Source: Thermomonas alba (lineage in GTDB: Bacteria; Pseudomonadota; Gammaproteobacteria; Xanthomonadales; Xanthomonadaceae). Taken from it: a stretch of DNA of 64,000 nt. Position numbers and translations under genes: made by a program. The DNA lies in the NCBI RefSeq assembly GCF_022419205.1, contig NZ_JAJOZU010000002.1, positions 124,001 to 188,000 of the forward strand, written 5' to 3'. Shown here piece by piece: positions 18,321-28,647 of this stretch (position 1 is the stretch's first letter; each line of letters starts with the position of its first letter). The notes under the pieces are model-generated. The model did not search any database and was not told the DNA's origin. It saw only the letters and a list, made by a program, of their open reading frames with translations.

Positions 18321-20210
18321 ATGAGCGACTCCTTCTACCGCTTCGACGTCATCGTGATCGGCGGCGGCCACGCCGGCACCGAGGCCGCGCTGGCATCCGC
18401 CCGCGCCGGCGCGCGCACCCTGCTTTTGACCCACAGCATCGAAACCGTGGGCGCGATGAGCTGCAACCCCGCGATCGGCGGCATCGGCAAGGGCCATCTG
18501 GTGAAGGAGATCGACGCGCTGGGCGGCATCATGGCGCGCGCCGCCGATGCTGCCGGCATCCAGTGGCGCGTGCTCAACGCCAGCAAAGGCCCGGCGGTGC
18601 GCGCCACCCGCTGCCAGGCCGACCGCGCGCTGTACCGCAGCTTCATCCGCCGCGCGGTGGAAACCCAGCCGAACCTCACCGTGTTTCAGGCGGCGGTGGA
18701 TGATCTGGTCATCGAGCAGGAGGCCGTGCGCGGCGCGATCACCAACACCGGCCTGCGCTTCCATGCCCCGGCGGTGGTGCTGACCGCCGGCACCTTCCTG
18801 GCCGGCAAGATCCACATCGGCCAGACTCAGTACGCCGCCGGCCGCATGGGCGACCCGCCCTCCACCACACTGGCGCACAAGCTGCGCGAAGGCCGCTTCG
18901 CAGTGGGCCGCCTGAAGACCGGCACCCCGCCGCGGATCGACGGGCGCACGCTGGACTATTCGGTAATGGAGGAACAGCCCGGCGACGATCCGCGCCCGGT
19001 GATGTCGTTCCTGGGCAGCCCCGCCGACCACCCACGCCAGGTCAGCTGCTGGATCACCCACACCACCGAACGCACCCACGCCATCATCCGCGGCGCGCTC
19101 GACCGCTCGCCGCTGTACAGCGGCCAGATCGAGGGCATCGGCCCGCGCTATTGCCCGTCGATCGAGGACAAGGTGGTGCGCTTCGCCGACAAGCCCAGCC
19201 ACCAGATCTTCGTCGAACCGGAAGGGCTGGACGTGGTGGAAATCTACCCGAACGGCATCTCCACCTCGCTGCCGTTCGACGTGCAGCTGGAGCTGGTGCG
19301 CTCGATCCGCGGCTTCGAGCATGCGCACATCACCCGCCCCGGCTATGCCATCGAATACGACTTCTTCGATCCGCGCGGGCTGAAGGCCTCGCTGGAGACC
19401 AAGGCGGTGGCCGGGCTGTTCTTCGCCGGCCAGATCAACGGCACCACCGGCTATGAGGAAGCCGCCGCGCAGGGCCTGCTGGCGGGGGTGAACGCCGCGC
19501 GCTATGTGCGGGATCAACCGCCGCTCACCCTGCGCCGCGACCAGGCCTACCTCGGCGTGCTGGTGGATGACCTGATCACCCACGGCACCAACGAGCCCTA
19601 CCGCATGTTCACCAGCCGCGCCGAATACCGGCTGCAGCTGCGCGAGGACAACGCCGACGCACGGCTGACGCCGCTCGGGCGGGAGTTGGGACTGGTGGAC
19701 GACGCGCGCTGGGCGCACTTCAGTCGCAAACAGGAGGCGATCGCCGCCGAACGCGCCCGCCTGGCGGCGCTATGGGCGGCGCCGAACAACGCGCTGGGCG
19801 CGGCGCTGGCGCGGCATCTCGGCCTCCAGGTCAGCCGCGAAAACAGCGCGCTCGACCTGCTGCGGCGGCCGGAGCTGGACTACGCCCGCCTGATGCAAGT
19901 GCCCGAGCTTGGCCCCGGCGTCGCGGATCCCAAGGTGGCCGAGCAGGTGGAAATCGAAGCCAAGTATGCCGGCTACCTCGAGCGCCAGCGCGAGGAGATC
20001 GCGCGCCAGCAGCGCAATGAAGCGACCGCGATCCCCGACGGCTTCGACTATGCGCAAGTGCGCGGGCTGTCCGCCGAAGTGCTGCAGAAGCTGCAGCAGG
20101 TGCGGCCGCAGACCATCGGCCAGGCCCAGCGCATCCCGGGCGTGACCCCGGCGGCGATCTCGCTGCTGCTGGTGCATCTGGAACGCGTCCGCCGCGAACG
20201 CGCCGCCTGA
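18321..20210 (+). CDS. mnmG: tRNA uridine-5-carboxymethylaminomethyl(34) synthesis enzyme MnmG
   Basis: A 629-residue FAD protein, the same length as the E. coli enzyme, which with MnmE modifies the wobble uridine of several tRNAs. The FAD-binding motif is [11 protein letters not shown] near residue 14, followed by [30 protein letters not shown], and [15 protein letters not shown]. The C-terminal helical domain that contacts MnmE is present ([15 protein letters not shown]). I chose the ATG at 18321 from the conserved start [12 protein letters not shown]; upstream in-frame starts lack support. A rsmG partner gene does not follow. Confidence 0.97.
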   Translation: MSDSFYRFDVIVIGGGHAGTEAALASARAGARTLLLTHSIETVGAMSCNPAIGGIGKGHLVKEIDALGGIMARAADAAGIQWRVLNASKGPAVRATRCQADRALYRSFIRRAVETQPNLTVFQAAVDDLVIEQEAVRGAITNTGLRFHAPAVVLTAGTFLAGKIHIGQTQYAAGRMGDPPSTTLAHKLREGRFAVGRLKTGTPPRIDGRTLDYSVMEEQPGDDPRPVMSFLGSPADHPRQVSCWITHTTERTHAIIRGALDRSPLYSGQIEGIGPRYCPSIEDKVVRFADKPSHQIFVEPEGLDVVEIYPNGISTSLPFDVQLELVRSIRGFEHAHITRPGYAIEYDFFDPRGLKASLETKAVAGLFFAGQINGTTGYEEAAAQGLLAGVNAARYVRDQPPLTLRRDQAYLGVLVDDLITHGTNEPYRMFTSRAEYRLQLREDNADARLTPLGRELGLVDDARWAHFSRKQEAIAAERARLAALWAAPNNALGAALARHLGLQVSRENSALDLLRRPELDYARLMQVPELGPGVADPKVAEQVEIEAKYAGYLERQREEIARQQRNEATAIPDGFDYAQVRGLSAEVLQKLQQVRPQTIGQAQRIPGVTPAAISLLLVHLERVRRERAA

Positions 20211-20275
20211 AGCCGCGGGCGCCCCGGCGCGGCGCAGTTGCGCGACAATCGGCGCTCACTGCCGGAGTGCCGACC

Positions 20276-21541
20276 ATGCGCCTGCCCGCCCTCAGCTTCG
20301 CCGCTCTCGTCCTTCTGCTGTCCGCCTGCCAGCGCGCGCCTGCGCCGCCCAAACCCGGCAATGGCGACTACGCAGCGCAGACCTGGGTGCTGCCGGCCGA
20401 CGCCGGCTCGATGGCGCCCGACCTGGTGGCCGGCCCCGGCGGACGCGTGCTGCTGGGCTGGATCAACCGCCGCGAAGGCCGCCGCAACGCGCTGCAGTTC
20501 GCGTCCTACAGCGAAGCCGACGGCTGGCAGAGCCAGCCGCGCACGATTGCCGTCGGCAACGCGCTGCAGGCGAACGCCGCCGACACCCCGCACCTGCTGG
20601 CCACGCCCGACGGCGCGCTGTGGGCGCAATGGGTGCAGGCGCAGCCGGACGCTGCCGGTGGCACCGACGTGGTGCTGGCGCGCTCGAAGGACGGCGGCAT
20701 GACCTGGGCGCAGATCACCCGGGTCAACACCGACGGCATGCCTACCGAACACGGCTTCGCCGCGCTTTGGGCCGACGGCAGCGACGGCGCCGGCATCGCC
20801 TGGCTGGACGGCCGCGGCAAGCGCCCGGCACCCTTGCATGGCGGTACGGACGCGCATGAGGAAGGCGAAGGCGACATGCAGCTGCGCGCCAACCGCTTCA
20901 CCCTGGACCTGGCGCGCGGCAGCGACGCGGTGGTGGATCCGCGCAGCTGCGACTGCTGCCAGGTCGCGGTGGCCATCACCAGCCGCGGCCCGCTGCTGGC
21001 GTGGCGCGGCCGCGACGCGAACGAGGTGCGCGACATCGCCACCGCGCGCTACCAGCAGGGCGCGTGGAGCGCGCCGCGGATCGCGCACGCCGATGGCTGG
21101 AAGGTGGAAGGCTGCCCGGTGAACGGCCCGGCGCTGGCCGCGCGCGACGCGGACGTGGCGCTGGCCTGGTACAGCGAAGGAAGCGGCCAGCCGGCCGTAT
21201 ACCTGGCCCGCAGCCAGGATGCGGGCGACCAGTTCGGTCCACCGGTGACGGTGGCCGCCGGCCCCAACGTGCTGGGGCGTCCCGCAGTGGCGCTGGACGC
21301 CCGCCAGGTGTGGGTGGCCTGGCTGGAGCAGACCGCCCGCGGCCAGCGCCTGCAGCTGGCACGCTACGCGCCGGATCTGTCGCGTCGCCTGCAGACCATC
21401 ACTCTGGCTACCTTGGCGACCCGCGGCCTCGCCAGCGGCTACCCGCGCCTGCTCGCGGATGACGGCGGCGCGTGGGCGGCATGGACCGACGTGGACGCCA
21501 GCGGCATCACCCACCTCAAGGGCGCGCGGATCACCCGCTGA
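20276..21541 (+). CDS. Exported lipoprotein with sialidase/BNR-type propeller
   Basis: A 421-residue protein with a lipoprotein signal (FAALVLLLSACQRAP). Asp-box-like repeats are visible (SKDGGMTW, SQDAGDQF), along with many Trp-containing strands, as in the six-bladed sialidase fold. A CDCC motif (SCDCCQVAV) and GCPVNGPALA suggest internal disulfides. No catalytic Arg triad can be identified from sequence, so sialidase activity is not claimed. GGAG precedes the ATG at 20276; a GTG three codons upstream is less well placed. It faces hemF tail to tail across 161 bp in which I see no gene. Confidence 0.82.
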   Translation: MRLPALSFAALVLLLSACQRAPAPPKPGNGDYAAQTWVLPADAGSMAPDLVAGPGGRVLLGWINRREGRRNALQFASYSEADGWQSQPRTIAVGNALQANAADTPHLLATPDGALWAQWVQAQPDAAGGTDVVLARSKDGGMTWAQITRVNTDGMPTEHGFAALWADGSDGAGIAWLDGRGKRPAPLHGGTDAHEEGEGDMQLRANRFTLDLARGSDAVVDPRSCDCCQVAVAITSRGPLLAWRGRDANEVRDIATARYQQGAWSAPRIAHADGWKVEGCPVNGPALAARDADVALAWYSEGSGQPAVYLARSQDAGDQFGPPVTVAAGPNVLGRPAVALDARQVWVAWLEQTARGQRLQLARYAPDLSRRLQTITLATLATRGLASGYPRLLADDGGAWAAWTDVDASGITHLKGARITR

Positions 21542-21702
21542 CGGCGCAGACTAGCCTGCCCGGTGATGAGCCGGCCGGTCTGCGGCAATCGTCCGGGCGT
21601 TCGCCCATGGGCGGACCGAACCCGCATGCGCAGGCACTCGCGGTGCCGGCAGCCATCCGCATGATCCATGCCGGTGCGAAAATCACCCGGCAAGTCATCC
21701 GC

Positions 21703-22668
<966 letters not shown>

Positions 22669-22692
22669 TCACGCAACGGAAGCATTTGCGCG

Positions 22693-22698
22693 GATAAT
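22693..22698 (+). promoter_or_regulatory. Likely -10 box of the PHP-domain protein gene
   Basis: GATAAT lies 59 bp upstream of the ATG at 22757; GGGGAGAG before the start serves as ribosome binding site. No clear -35 box. Confidence 0.4.
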
Positions 22699-22756
22699 GT
22701 GCGCCGGAACCTTCTCCGCAGGGATCGCGGATCCGTCTCTGGGGAGAGAACTCACC

Positions 22757-25513
22757 ATGCATCGCCGCAACCGGCGCAGGCTCGGGCTTGCCTGCGCGCT
22801 CGCTTTACTGTGCTCGTCCGTGATCGCGACCGATTTCGGGTTACCCGATCACTACGAGTTCAACGCCACGCTGTCGGTGCCGTTCCAGGTGCAGGCCGGC
22901 GGCTTCCCGATCCGGATCGACTTCGACTACCCCGGCGCGGGCGACGCCACCCGCGCTGCCTGGCTGGTCGAGGTGCTCTCGCCCACGGGCGAAGTGATCG
23001 GCAGCGACAGCGGCATCGCCGTCCTGGACCACGGGCGCGGCGTGCGCAGCGGACGCTGGAACGGCTTTGCCAGTGGCGGCCGCCGCCTGCCGGCGGGCTA
23101 TTACACGGTGCGCCTGCGCGCGGTGCCGATGGTGGAGGTGCCCGCCGACGCGCGCCTGAGCGTGGATCAGCGCGTGCGCAAGGCGCTGGCGCTGTTTGCC
23201 GATGAAGTGGTGGAACAAACCTATGACGTGATGCTGGGGCAGGTACCGAAAGCGCGCCTGCGCGCGATGGCCCCACTGCCCACCGGCCAGATCAGCGCGC
23301 GCGCCACCGGCGCGCCGCTGCGCGCGCCGACGCTGGCCGCTGCCAGCGACGGCCTGCCCTACACCATCTACTACGGCAATCTGCACAGCCAGACCAACCA
23401 CAGCGACGGCGGTACCCCGGTGGCCAGCTGCGGCGGCGCGGAAGTGCCGCAGGCCGGAACCTACGGGCCGGCTGACGCCTACGCGATGATGCAGACCCAA
23501 GCCGGCGGCGATTTCCTGCTCGCCTCCGAGCACAACCACATGTACGACGGCTCGACCGGCACCAACACCTCGGCCAGCCCCGCCACCGCCAACAACCTGT
23601 TCAACTCCGGCCTCGCCGCCGCGGCCAGCTACCGCAGCGCGCACCCGCAGTTCCTGGCGCTGTATGGCACCGAGTGGGGGGTGATCAGCAACGGCGGCCA
23701 CCTCAACATCATCAATCCCGATGGCCTGGCCAGCTGGGAATACAACAGCAGCGGCCAGCTGATCGGCAGCGTCGCCACCACCAAGTCGGACTACGCGAGC
23801 CTGTACGCCACCATGAAAGCGCGCGGCTGGATCGGCCAGTTCAATCATCCGGCCAGCAGCGGCCAGTTCCAGATCAACGGCGTGTCGCTGGCGTACGACG
23901 CCAACGGCGCCGAGGTGATGGTGCTGGCGGAGGTGCTGAACAGCTCGGCATTCTCGACCAACACCACCATGACCGAGACCGGCCGCAGCAGCTATGAGGC
24001 CGCCTGGAACAAGCTGCTGGAAGCCGGCTACCGGCTCGCGCCTTCCAGCGACCAGGACAACCACTGCGCCAACTGGGGATTGAGCTTCACCAACCGCACC
24101 GGCGTGTTGCTGCCCAGCGGCACCGCGCTTACGCCGGCGGCGTTCTACGACGCCCTGCGCGCGCGCCGGGTGTTCGCCACCGAGGACCGCACCAGCCAGC
24201 TGGTGCTGACCGCGAACGGTCATGTGATGGGCGAGTCGTTCTCCAACACCGGCCCGGTGACGCTGATCGCGCACTACGCCAGCAGCAGCGGCCAGAGCGC
24301 GCAGCGGGTGCAGTTCTTCGAGGGCGTGCCCGGCCGCAACGGCACCGTCACCCAGCTGGCCGAAGGCAGCGGCAGCTACACCTTCACCCCCGCCGCCGGC
24401 AAGCACTTCTACTATGCGCAGGTGACCCAGGCCGACGGCCTGCGGCTGTGGTCGGCGCCGGTGTGGATCGATCAGGGCGGCGGCACACCCGCCGACACCA
24501 CCCCGCCCACGGTCAGCGCCAGCGAATCCGGCAGCAGCGGCACCCTCACCCTGTCCGCTACGGCCAGCGACAACGTCGGCGTGAGCCGGGTGGAGTTTTT
24601 GATCGACGGCGTGCTGGTCGCCACCGATACCAGCGCCCCGTATGCGGTCGCCTTCGATTCCACCACCCTGTCCAACGGCAGCCATAGCCTGGTGGCGAAA
24701 GCCTATGACGCCGCCGGCAACGTGGGCACCTCCTCGGCGGTGAGCTTCAGCGTGAGCAATGCCGCCGCCGACACCACCCCGCCCACGGTCAGCGCCAGCG
24801 AATCCGGTAGCAGCGGCACCATCACCCTGTCCGCCACGGCCAGCGACAACGTCGGCGTGAGCAAGGTGGAGTTCTGGATCGACGGGCTGCTCAAAGGCAC
24901 GGTATTGACACCGCCGTACACGCTGGCGCTGAACTCGACCACGCTCAGCGACGGCAGCCATACCCTGGTGGCCAAGGCCTATGACGCCGCCGGCAACGTC
25001 GGCACCTCCTCGGCGGTGGCCTTCAGCATCAGCAATGCCCCGGCCGCGGTGGAGCGGATCAGCAACGGCGGCTTCGAATCCGGCAGCACCGGCTGGACCG
25101 GCAGCAGCGGGGTGGTCACCAGCGATGCCACCTATCCGGCCAAGGCCGGCAGCTGGAAGGCCTGGCTGAACGGCTACGGCAGCAGTCACACCGATTCGCT
25201 GTACCAGACGGTGACGCTCCCCTCCACCGCCACCAGCGCGACCTTGAGCTTCTGGCTGCGGGTGGACAGCAGCGAGACCACCACCAGCCGCGCCTACGAC
25301 ACCCTGAAGGTGCAGATCCGCGACACCAGCGGCAACGTGCTCGCCACCCTGGCCACCTATTCCAACCTCAACAAGGGCAGCAGCTACGTGCAGCGCAGCT
25401 TCGACGTGAAGGCCTGGAAGGGCAAGACGGTGCGGGTGTACTTCCTCGGGGTGGAGGATTCCAGCCTGGCGACCTCGTTCCTGATCGACGAGGTGTCGCT
25501 GAAGACGCAGTGA
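22757..25513 (+). CDS. Secreted PHP-domain (CehA/McbA-like) protein with two Ig-like domains and C-terminal jelly roll
   Basis: A 918-residue exported protein. After a signal peptide (about residues 1-25) comes a FlgD-like beta region (to about 150), then a PHP-type metallophosphoesterase domain: YGNLHSQTNHSDGG, LASEHNHMYDG, YGTEWGVISNGGHLNII, FNHPASSGQF and SSDQDNHCANWGLSF supply His/Asp/Glu ligands. Two 92-residue Ig-like domains follow (about 579-762, each starting ADTTPPTVSASESGSSGT and containing SDNVGVS and VAKAYDAAGNVGTSS), then a jelly-roll domain of the kind seen at the C-terminus of xanthomonad secreted enzymes (NGGFESGSTGW to SFLIDEVSL). Export by the nearby type II system is plausible but unproved. 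The natural substrate is unknown. Confidence 0.82.
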   Translation: MHRRNRRRLGLACALALLCSSVIATDFGLPDHYEFNATLSVPFQVQAGGFPIRIDFDYPGAGDATRAAWLVEVLSPTGEVIGSDSGIAVLDHGRGVRSGRWNGFASGGRRLPAGYYTVRLRAVPMVEVPADARLSVDQRVRKALALFADEVVEQTYDVMLGQVPKARLRAMAPLPTGQISARATGAPLRAPTLAAASDGLPYTIYYGNLHSQTNHSDGGTPVASCGGAEVPQAGTYGPADAYAMMQTQAGGDFLLASEHNHMYDGSTGTNTSASPATANNLFNSGLAAAASYRSAHPQFLALYGTEWGVISNGGHLNIINPDGLASWEYNSSGQLIGSVATTKSDYASLYATMKARGWIGQFNHPASSGQFQINGVSLAYDANGAEVMVLAEVLNSSAFSTNTTMTETGRSSYEAAWNKLLEAGYRLAPSSDQDNHCANWGLSFTNRTGVLLPSGTALTPAAFYDALRARRVFATEDRTSQLVLTANGHVMGESFSNTGPVTLIAHYASSSGQSAQRVQFFEGVPGRNGTVTQLAEGSGSYTFTPAAGKHFYYAQVTQADGLRLWSAPVWIDQGGGTPADTTPPTVSASESGSSGTLTLSATASDNVGVSRVEFLIDGVLVATDTSAPYAVAFDSTTLSNGSHSLVAKAYDAAGNVGTSSAVSFSVSNAAADTTPPTVSASESGSSGTITLSATASDNVGVSKVEFWIDGLLKGTVLTPPYTLALNSTTLSDGSHTLVAKAYDAAGNVGTSSAVAFSISNAPAAVERISNGGFESGSTGWTGSSGVVTSDATYPAKAGSWKAWLNGYGSSHTDSLYQTVTLPSTATSATLSFWLRVDSSETTTSRAYDTLKVQIRDTSGNVLATLATYSNLNKGSSYVQRSFDVKAWKGKTVRVYFLGVEDSSLATSFLIDEVSLKTQ
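24491..25042 (+). repeat. Two tandem 276-bp repeats encoding Ig-like domains
   Basis: Unit 1 is 24491-24766 and unit 2 is 24767-25042. Their first and last thirds are nearly identical at the DNA level; the middle thirds differ much more. This points to a recent duplication or to gene conversion between the copies. Confidence 0.85.
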
Positions 25514-25527
25514 TGCAGGAAGGCGCG

Positions 25528-25550
25528 CCGGGGCGGCGTCACCGCCCCGG
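25528..25550 (+). terminator. Terminator-like hairpin after the PHP-domain gene
   Basis: CCGGGGCGG-CGTCA-CCGCCCCGG, a perfect 9-bp stem 14 bases after the stop codon. There is no U-tract, so it may be a weak terminator or an mRNA-stabilising stem. The remaining 160 bp to hemD show only a tandem 11-bp GGGATCAGGAC at 25672 and 25683. Confidence 0.5.
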
Positions 25551-25709
25551 TTGCGCGATGAACGCGCATCGGCAGCCAGTGCACCGCGCATCCGGCGTGG
25601 GCCAGGCCGCCGCATGCTGCCTCGGCAACCGAGAAACCGCAAAGGGCACCGACATCGCGCAGTCTCGCATCGGGATCAGGACGGGATCAGGACGAGGCTT
25701 GCCGGCAAC

Positions 25710-26495
25710 TCAGCCGCACAGCGCCGGAGGCCATGCGCGCAGCAGATCCGCGGGACGCGCGCTGGCGGCCAGCGCGATGCGGGTAAACCCATGTGCGCGC
25801 GCGACCTCGACCAGGCGCGCGCTGGCCGCAGCCACCGCGACAGCGCGCAAGCGCGGATCCTCCACCTGCGCCAGCAGCGCGGCCAGCGCCTCGCCGCTGC
25901 TCAGCGCCAGCAGCACCCGCTGCGGTCGCGTCAGCGCAGCCGCGAGCGCGGCCAACGGGTGCGCGCCCAGCATCACCGGCACCCGCGCATACACATCCGC
26001 GCGCCACACCTGTGCGCCGCGCGCCGCCAGCGCGGGCGCCAGATAGTCGCGCCCGCCCGGAGCGGTGACCAGCCCGATCGTGCGGCCACCCACGTCCGCC
26101 AGCGCCGGCAGCGCGAGCAGGCCCTCGCTGTCCATCCGCGCCGGGGCCTGCGCATTGATTCCCCGCCGCTGCAACGCGCGCCGGGTGCCGCTGCCCACGG
26201 CCAGCCAGTCCTGCCCACGGCACGGGCGCAGGGACGCCAGCGCCGCCGCCGCGCGCACCGCGTTCGGGCTGGTGAACAGCACCACCTCAGCGTCCAGGGC
26301 GGCGATCAGCGCGCGTCGGGTGGCATCGTCCTGGCGGATGGTGATCGCCTGGGTGGACAACGCCAGCACCCGCGCGCCGCGGCGGGCGGCGGCCGCGCGC
26401 AGGCCGCCGTGCTGGCCGCGCGGACGCAGCGAAAGCACGGTCCAGCCGTGCAGCGGCGGCGACGCGGACGACAGCCTGGGCGAGGGGACGCGCAT
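25710..26495 (-). CDS. hemD: Uroporphyrinogen-III synthase
   Basis: A 261-residue HemD-family protein, which cyclises hydroxymethylbilane to uroporphyrinogen III. The family is poorly conserved; the visible marks are GWTVLSLRPRGQHGGLRAA at the start, LFTSPNAVRAA, AVGSGTRRALQRRGI, VTAPGGRDYL, the Tyr in ADVYARV and LALSSGEALAALL. Two-domain length is right. HemC is not adjacent. The reading frame stays open far upstream, but sequence beyond 26495 is antisense to other genes. Confidence 0.88.
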   Translation of the reverse strand: MRVPSPRLSSASPPLHGWTVLSLRPRGQHGGLRAAAARRGARVLALSTQAITIRQDDATRRALIAALDAEVVLFTSPNAVRAAAALASLRPCRGQDWLAVGSGTRRALQRRGINAQAPARMDSEGLLALPALADVGGRTIGLVTAPGGRDYLAPALAARGAQVWRADVYARVPVMLGAHPLAALAAALTRPQRVLLALSSGEALAALLAQVEDPRLRAVAVAAASARLVEVARAHGFTRIALAASARPADLLRAWPPALCG

Positions 26496-26540
26496 GCGCC
26501 CAGCTTGGCACAGCCCCGTGCCTTGCGGCAGGCTTGGGCA

Positions 26541-27023
26541 ATGGACGAGACCGCCTCGCGCAGCGTACTGGACGCCCTTTCCCGCCATCTGCACGGCATG
26601 CCGCCGGTGGCGGCCCTGCAACCGCGCATCCTCGCGTGGGAGGCGGGCCGGCTGCGCCTGGGCGCGCCGCTGGCGGCCAACGTCAACGACAAGGGCTGCG
26701 CGTTCGGCGGCAGCCTGGCTTCGCTGATGACGCTGGCGGCCTGGGGGCTGGTGACCCTGACCCTGGCCGAGGCCGGTTTGAGCGCGGAGGTGTTCGTGGC
26801 CGACAGCCACGTTCGCTATCTGCAGCCGGTGTTCGAAGATCTGGCCGTGGAGGCCACGTTCGAGGACCCCTCCGCCGCGGCCACGCTGGTGGCGGCGGTG
26901 CGCGACCACGGCCGCGCCAGCGTGCACCTCAAGGCGCAGGCGCGGCTGGCCGAGGGCGCGGTGGCGGCGACCTTCGCCGGGCGTTACGTGGCGATTGCGA
27001 AAACCACCGCCGCCGCCGGTTAG
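26541..27023 (+). CDS. YiiD-type hotdog thioesterase domain, stand-alone
   Basis: A 160-residue protein matching the putative thioesterase domain found at the C-terminus of YiiD. Marks are PLAANVNDKGCAFGGSLASLM (tight turn and helix of the hotdog fold), DSHVRYLQPVF and a final strand pattern with FAGRYVAI. In enteric YiiD this domain is fused to an N-acetyltransferase; here it stands alone. The substrate is unknown. It starts 45 bp from the divergent hemD. Confidence 0.8.
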   Translation: MDETASRSVLDALSRHLHGMPPVAALQPRILAWEAGRLRLGAPLAANVNDKGCAFGGSLASLMTLAAWGLVTLTLAEAGLSAEVFVADSHVRYLQPVFEDLAVEATFEDPSAAATLVAAVRDHGRASVHLKAQARLAEGAVAATFAGRYVAIAKTTAAAG

Positions 27024-27059
27024 GATGACTGCCATCCGCCGCCCGCCGAGGATCCGCCG

Positions 27060-27485
27060 ATGCCCCGTTTCCTGCTGCGCTGCCTGCTGCTGGTGCTGCT
27101 GCCGCTGCTGGCCTGGCCGGCGGGCGCCGCCAGCAGCCGCCGCGACGCGCTCGACCAGGCCCAGTACGCGTGGTCGGAGGCGATCCGCTGGGGCGATTTC
27201 GAGCGCGCCTGGGGCCAGGTCGATCCCGAGGTGCGCGCCGCGCACCCGCTGACCGACATCGATTTTTCGCGCTACAAGCAACTGCAGGTCGCCGGCTACC
27301 GCGACCTCGGCAGCAGTGTGGTCGGCGGCAGCCAGGTCCAGCGCCGGATCGAGATCACGGTGGTCAACCGCAATACCCAGCAGGTGCGCACCGTGCTGTT
27401 CCAGGAGCGCTGGCGCTTCGATCCGGCCAGCAAGACCTGGTGGCAGACCAGCGGCCTGCCCGACTTCTGGCAGGCGCAGGACTGA
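27060..27485 (+). CDS. Exported hypothetical protein, 141 aa
   Basis: Signal peptide MPRFLLRCLLLVLLPLLAWP with cleavage after AGA; the mature part is about 118 residues. The helix QYAWSEAIRWGDFERAW and the strand pairs around RRIEITVVN and VLFQERWRFD resemble an NTF2-like cone fold, but I do not recognise a named family. It begins 36 bp after the thioesterase gene and may be co-transcribed with it. Confidence 0.72.
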   Translation: MPRFLLRCLLLVLLPLLAWPAGAASSRRDALDQAQYAWSEAIRWGDFERAWGQVDPEVRAAHPLTDIDFSRYKQLQVAGYRDLGSSVVGGSQVQRRIEITVVNRNTQQVRTVLFQERWRFDPASKTWWQTSGLPDFWQAQD

Positions 27486-27546
27486 CCACCGGCCGCGTGC
27501 CCGGCCACCCGCTACAATGGCGGCCCCGCTTCGACCGATATCAGCC

Positions 27547-27981
27547 GTGACCTTCGCCGAACTGGCCGCCTTCGCTGGCCGCAATCCTTTCCTGTCGCTG
27601 ACCTTCGTCGGCCTGACCGTGGCCATCATCGCCAACGAGATCGCCAACCTGCTCAGCGGCATCAAGCGCATCAGTCCGGCCGAACTGACCGCGCTGATCA
27701 ACCGCGACAACGCGCTGGTGATCGACCTGCGCGCCGCCGCGGATTTCGCCAAGGGCCACATCGCCGGTTCCAAGAACGTGCAGATGAGCCAGTTCGATCC
27801 TGAAAACAAGGCGCTGGCGCCGGCCAAGACATTGCCGGTGGTGCTGGTGTGCAACGTCGGCCAGACGGCGTCGATCGCCGCCAAGCGCCTGCGCAAGGCC
27901 GGGTTCACCCACGTAGCGGTGCTGGAAGGCGGCATCCGCGCCTGGCTGGCCGCCGAACTGCCGGTGGTCAAGGGCCGCTGA
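27547..27981 (+). CDS. Membrane-anchored rhodanese-like protein
   Basis: A 144-residue protein with one N-terminal transmembrane helix (FLSLTFVGLTVAIIANEIA) and a rhodanese domain. The active-site loop is CNVGQTAS, and CDC25-like VIDLRAAADFAKGHIAGS precedes it. Such proteins transfer sulfur; the acceptor is unknown. I chose the GTG at 27547 because TACAAT at 27512-27517 looks like a -10 box overlapping the only upstream ATG, which would then not be transcribed. Confidence 0.85.
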   Translation: MTFAELAAFAGRNPFLSLTFVGLTVAIIANEIANLLSGIKRISPAELTALINRDNALVIDLRAAADFAKGHIAGSKNVQMSQFDPENKALAPAKTLPVVLVCNVGQTASIAAKRLRKAGFTHVAVLEGGIRAWLAAELPVVKGR

Positions 27982-28057
27982 GCGGTCGCTCCCCGCGCCG
28001 TGCTTGGGGTTGCGAGCGTCTGCCCCAATCCCGCTGGGGTCGGCCCGGGATCGGTGC

Positions 28058-28063
28058 GATAAT
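28058..28063 (+). promoter_or_regulatory. Likely -10 box of secB-gpsA
   Basis: GATAAT 50 bp before the secB ATG; a small hairpin GCCCGC/GCGGGC follows in the leader and GGAG precedes the start. Confidence 0.45.
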
Positions 28064-28113
28064 CCGGGCTTCTTTTCAATCGCCCGCCCCTTGCGGGCTC
28101 TCTGGAGTGTTCC

Positions 28114-28638
28114 ATGTCCGATGAAACCCTGAACGGCGCTGCGCCGTCCGCCGATGCCCCGATGGGCCCGACCTTCACCGTGGAGAAGCTGTACGTGAAG
28201 GACGTGTCCTTCGAAGCGCCGCATGCCCCGCAGGTGTTCAACGAGCAGGGCCAGCCCGACCTGCAGATGAAGCTCAACCAGAAGGTGCAGCGCCTGGCCG
28301 AGACCGCCTTCGAAGTCAGCCTGGGCATCACTCTGACCTGCACCCTGAACGGCAAGACCGCCTACCTGGCGGAAGTGGAGCAGGCCGGGGTGTTCGGCCT
28401 GGCCGGTATGGACGAGCAGATGATGGACGCGATGCTCGGCATCCAGTGCCCCAACATCCTGTATCCCTATGCCGCCGCCGCCATCGGCCAGCTGATCACG
28501 GCCGGCGGTTTCCCGCCGTTCCCGCTGCAGCCGATCAACTTCGAGGCGCTCTATGCCGAGACCCTGCGCCAGCGCGCCGCGCAGCTGGGACAGGACGGCA
28601 CCCTGCTGGCCGACGCCGAAACCGCCGGCAACGCCTGA
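28114..28638 (+). CDS. secB: Protein-export chaperone SecB
   Basis: A 174-residue tetrameric chaperone that keeps preproteins unfolded and delivers them to SecA. Conserved stretches are [35 protein letters not shown] and [17 protein letters not shown]. Length is slightly above the E. coli protein because of longer N- and C-terminal tails. GGAG precedes the start at good spacing. gpsA follows after nine bases, the usual proteobacterial pairing. Confidence 0.97.
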   Translation: MSDETLNGAAPSADAPMGPTFTVEKLYVKDVSFEAPHAPQVFNEQGQPDLQMKLNQKVQRLAETAFEVSLGITLTCTLNGKTAYLAEVEQAGVFGLAGMDEQMMDAMLGIQCPNILYPYAAAAIGQLITAGGFPPFPLQPINFEALYAETLRQRAAQLGQDGTLLADAETAGNA

Positions 28639-28647
28639 CCGTCGAGC

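Noticed and set aside
25672-25693. Tandem 11-bp repeat GGGATCAGGAC
   Set aside because: Only two copies, no dyad symmetry and no promoter context; most likely chance or a small slippage event.
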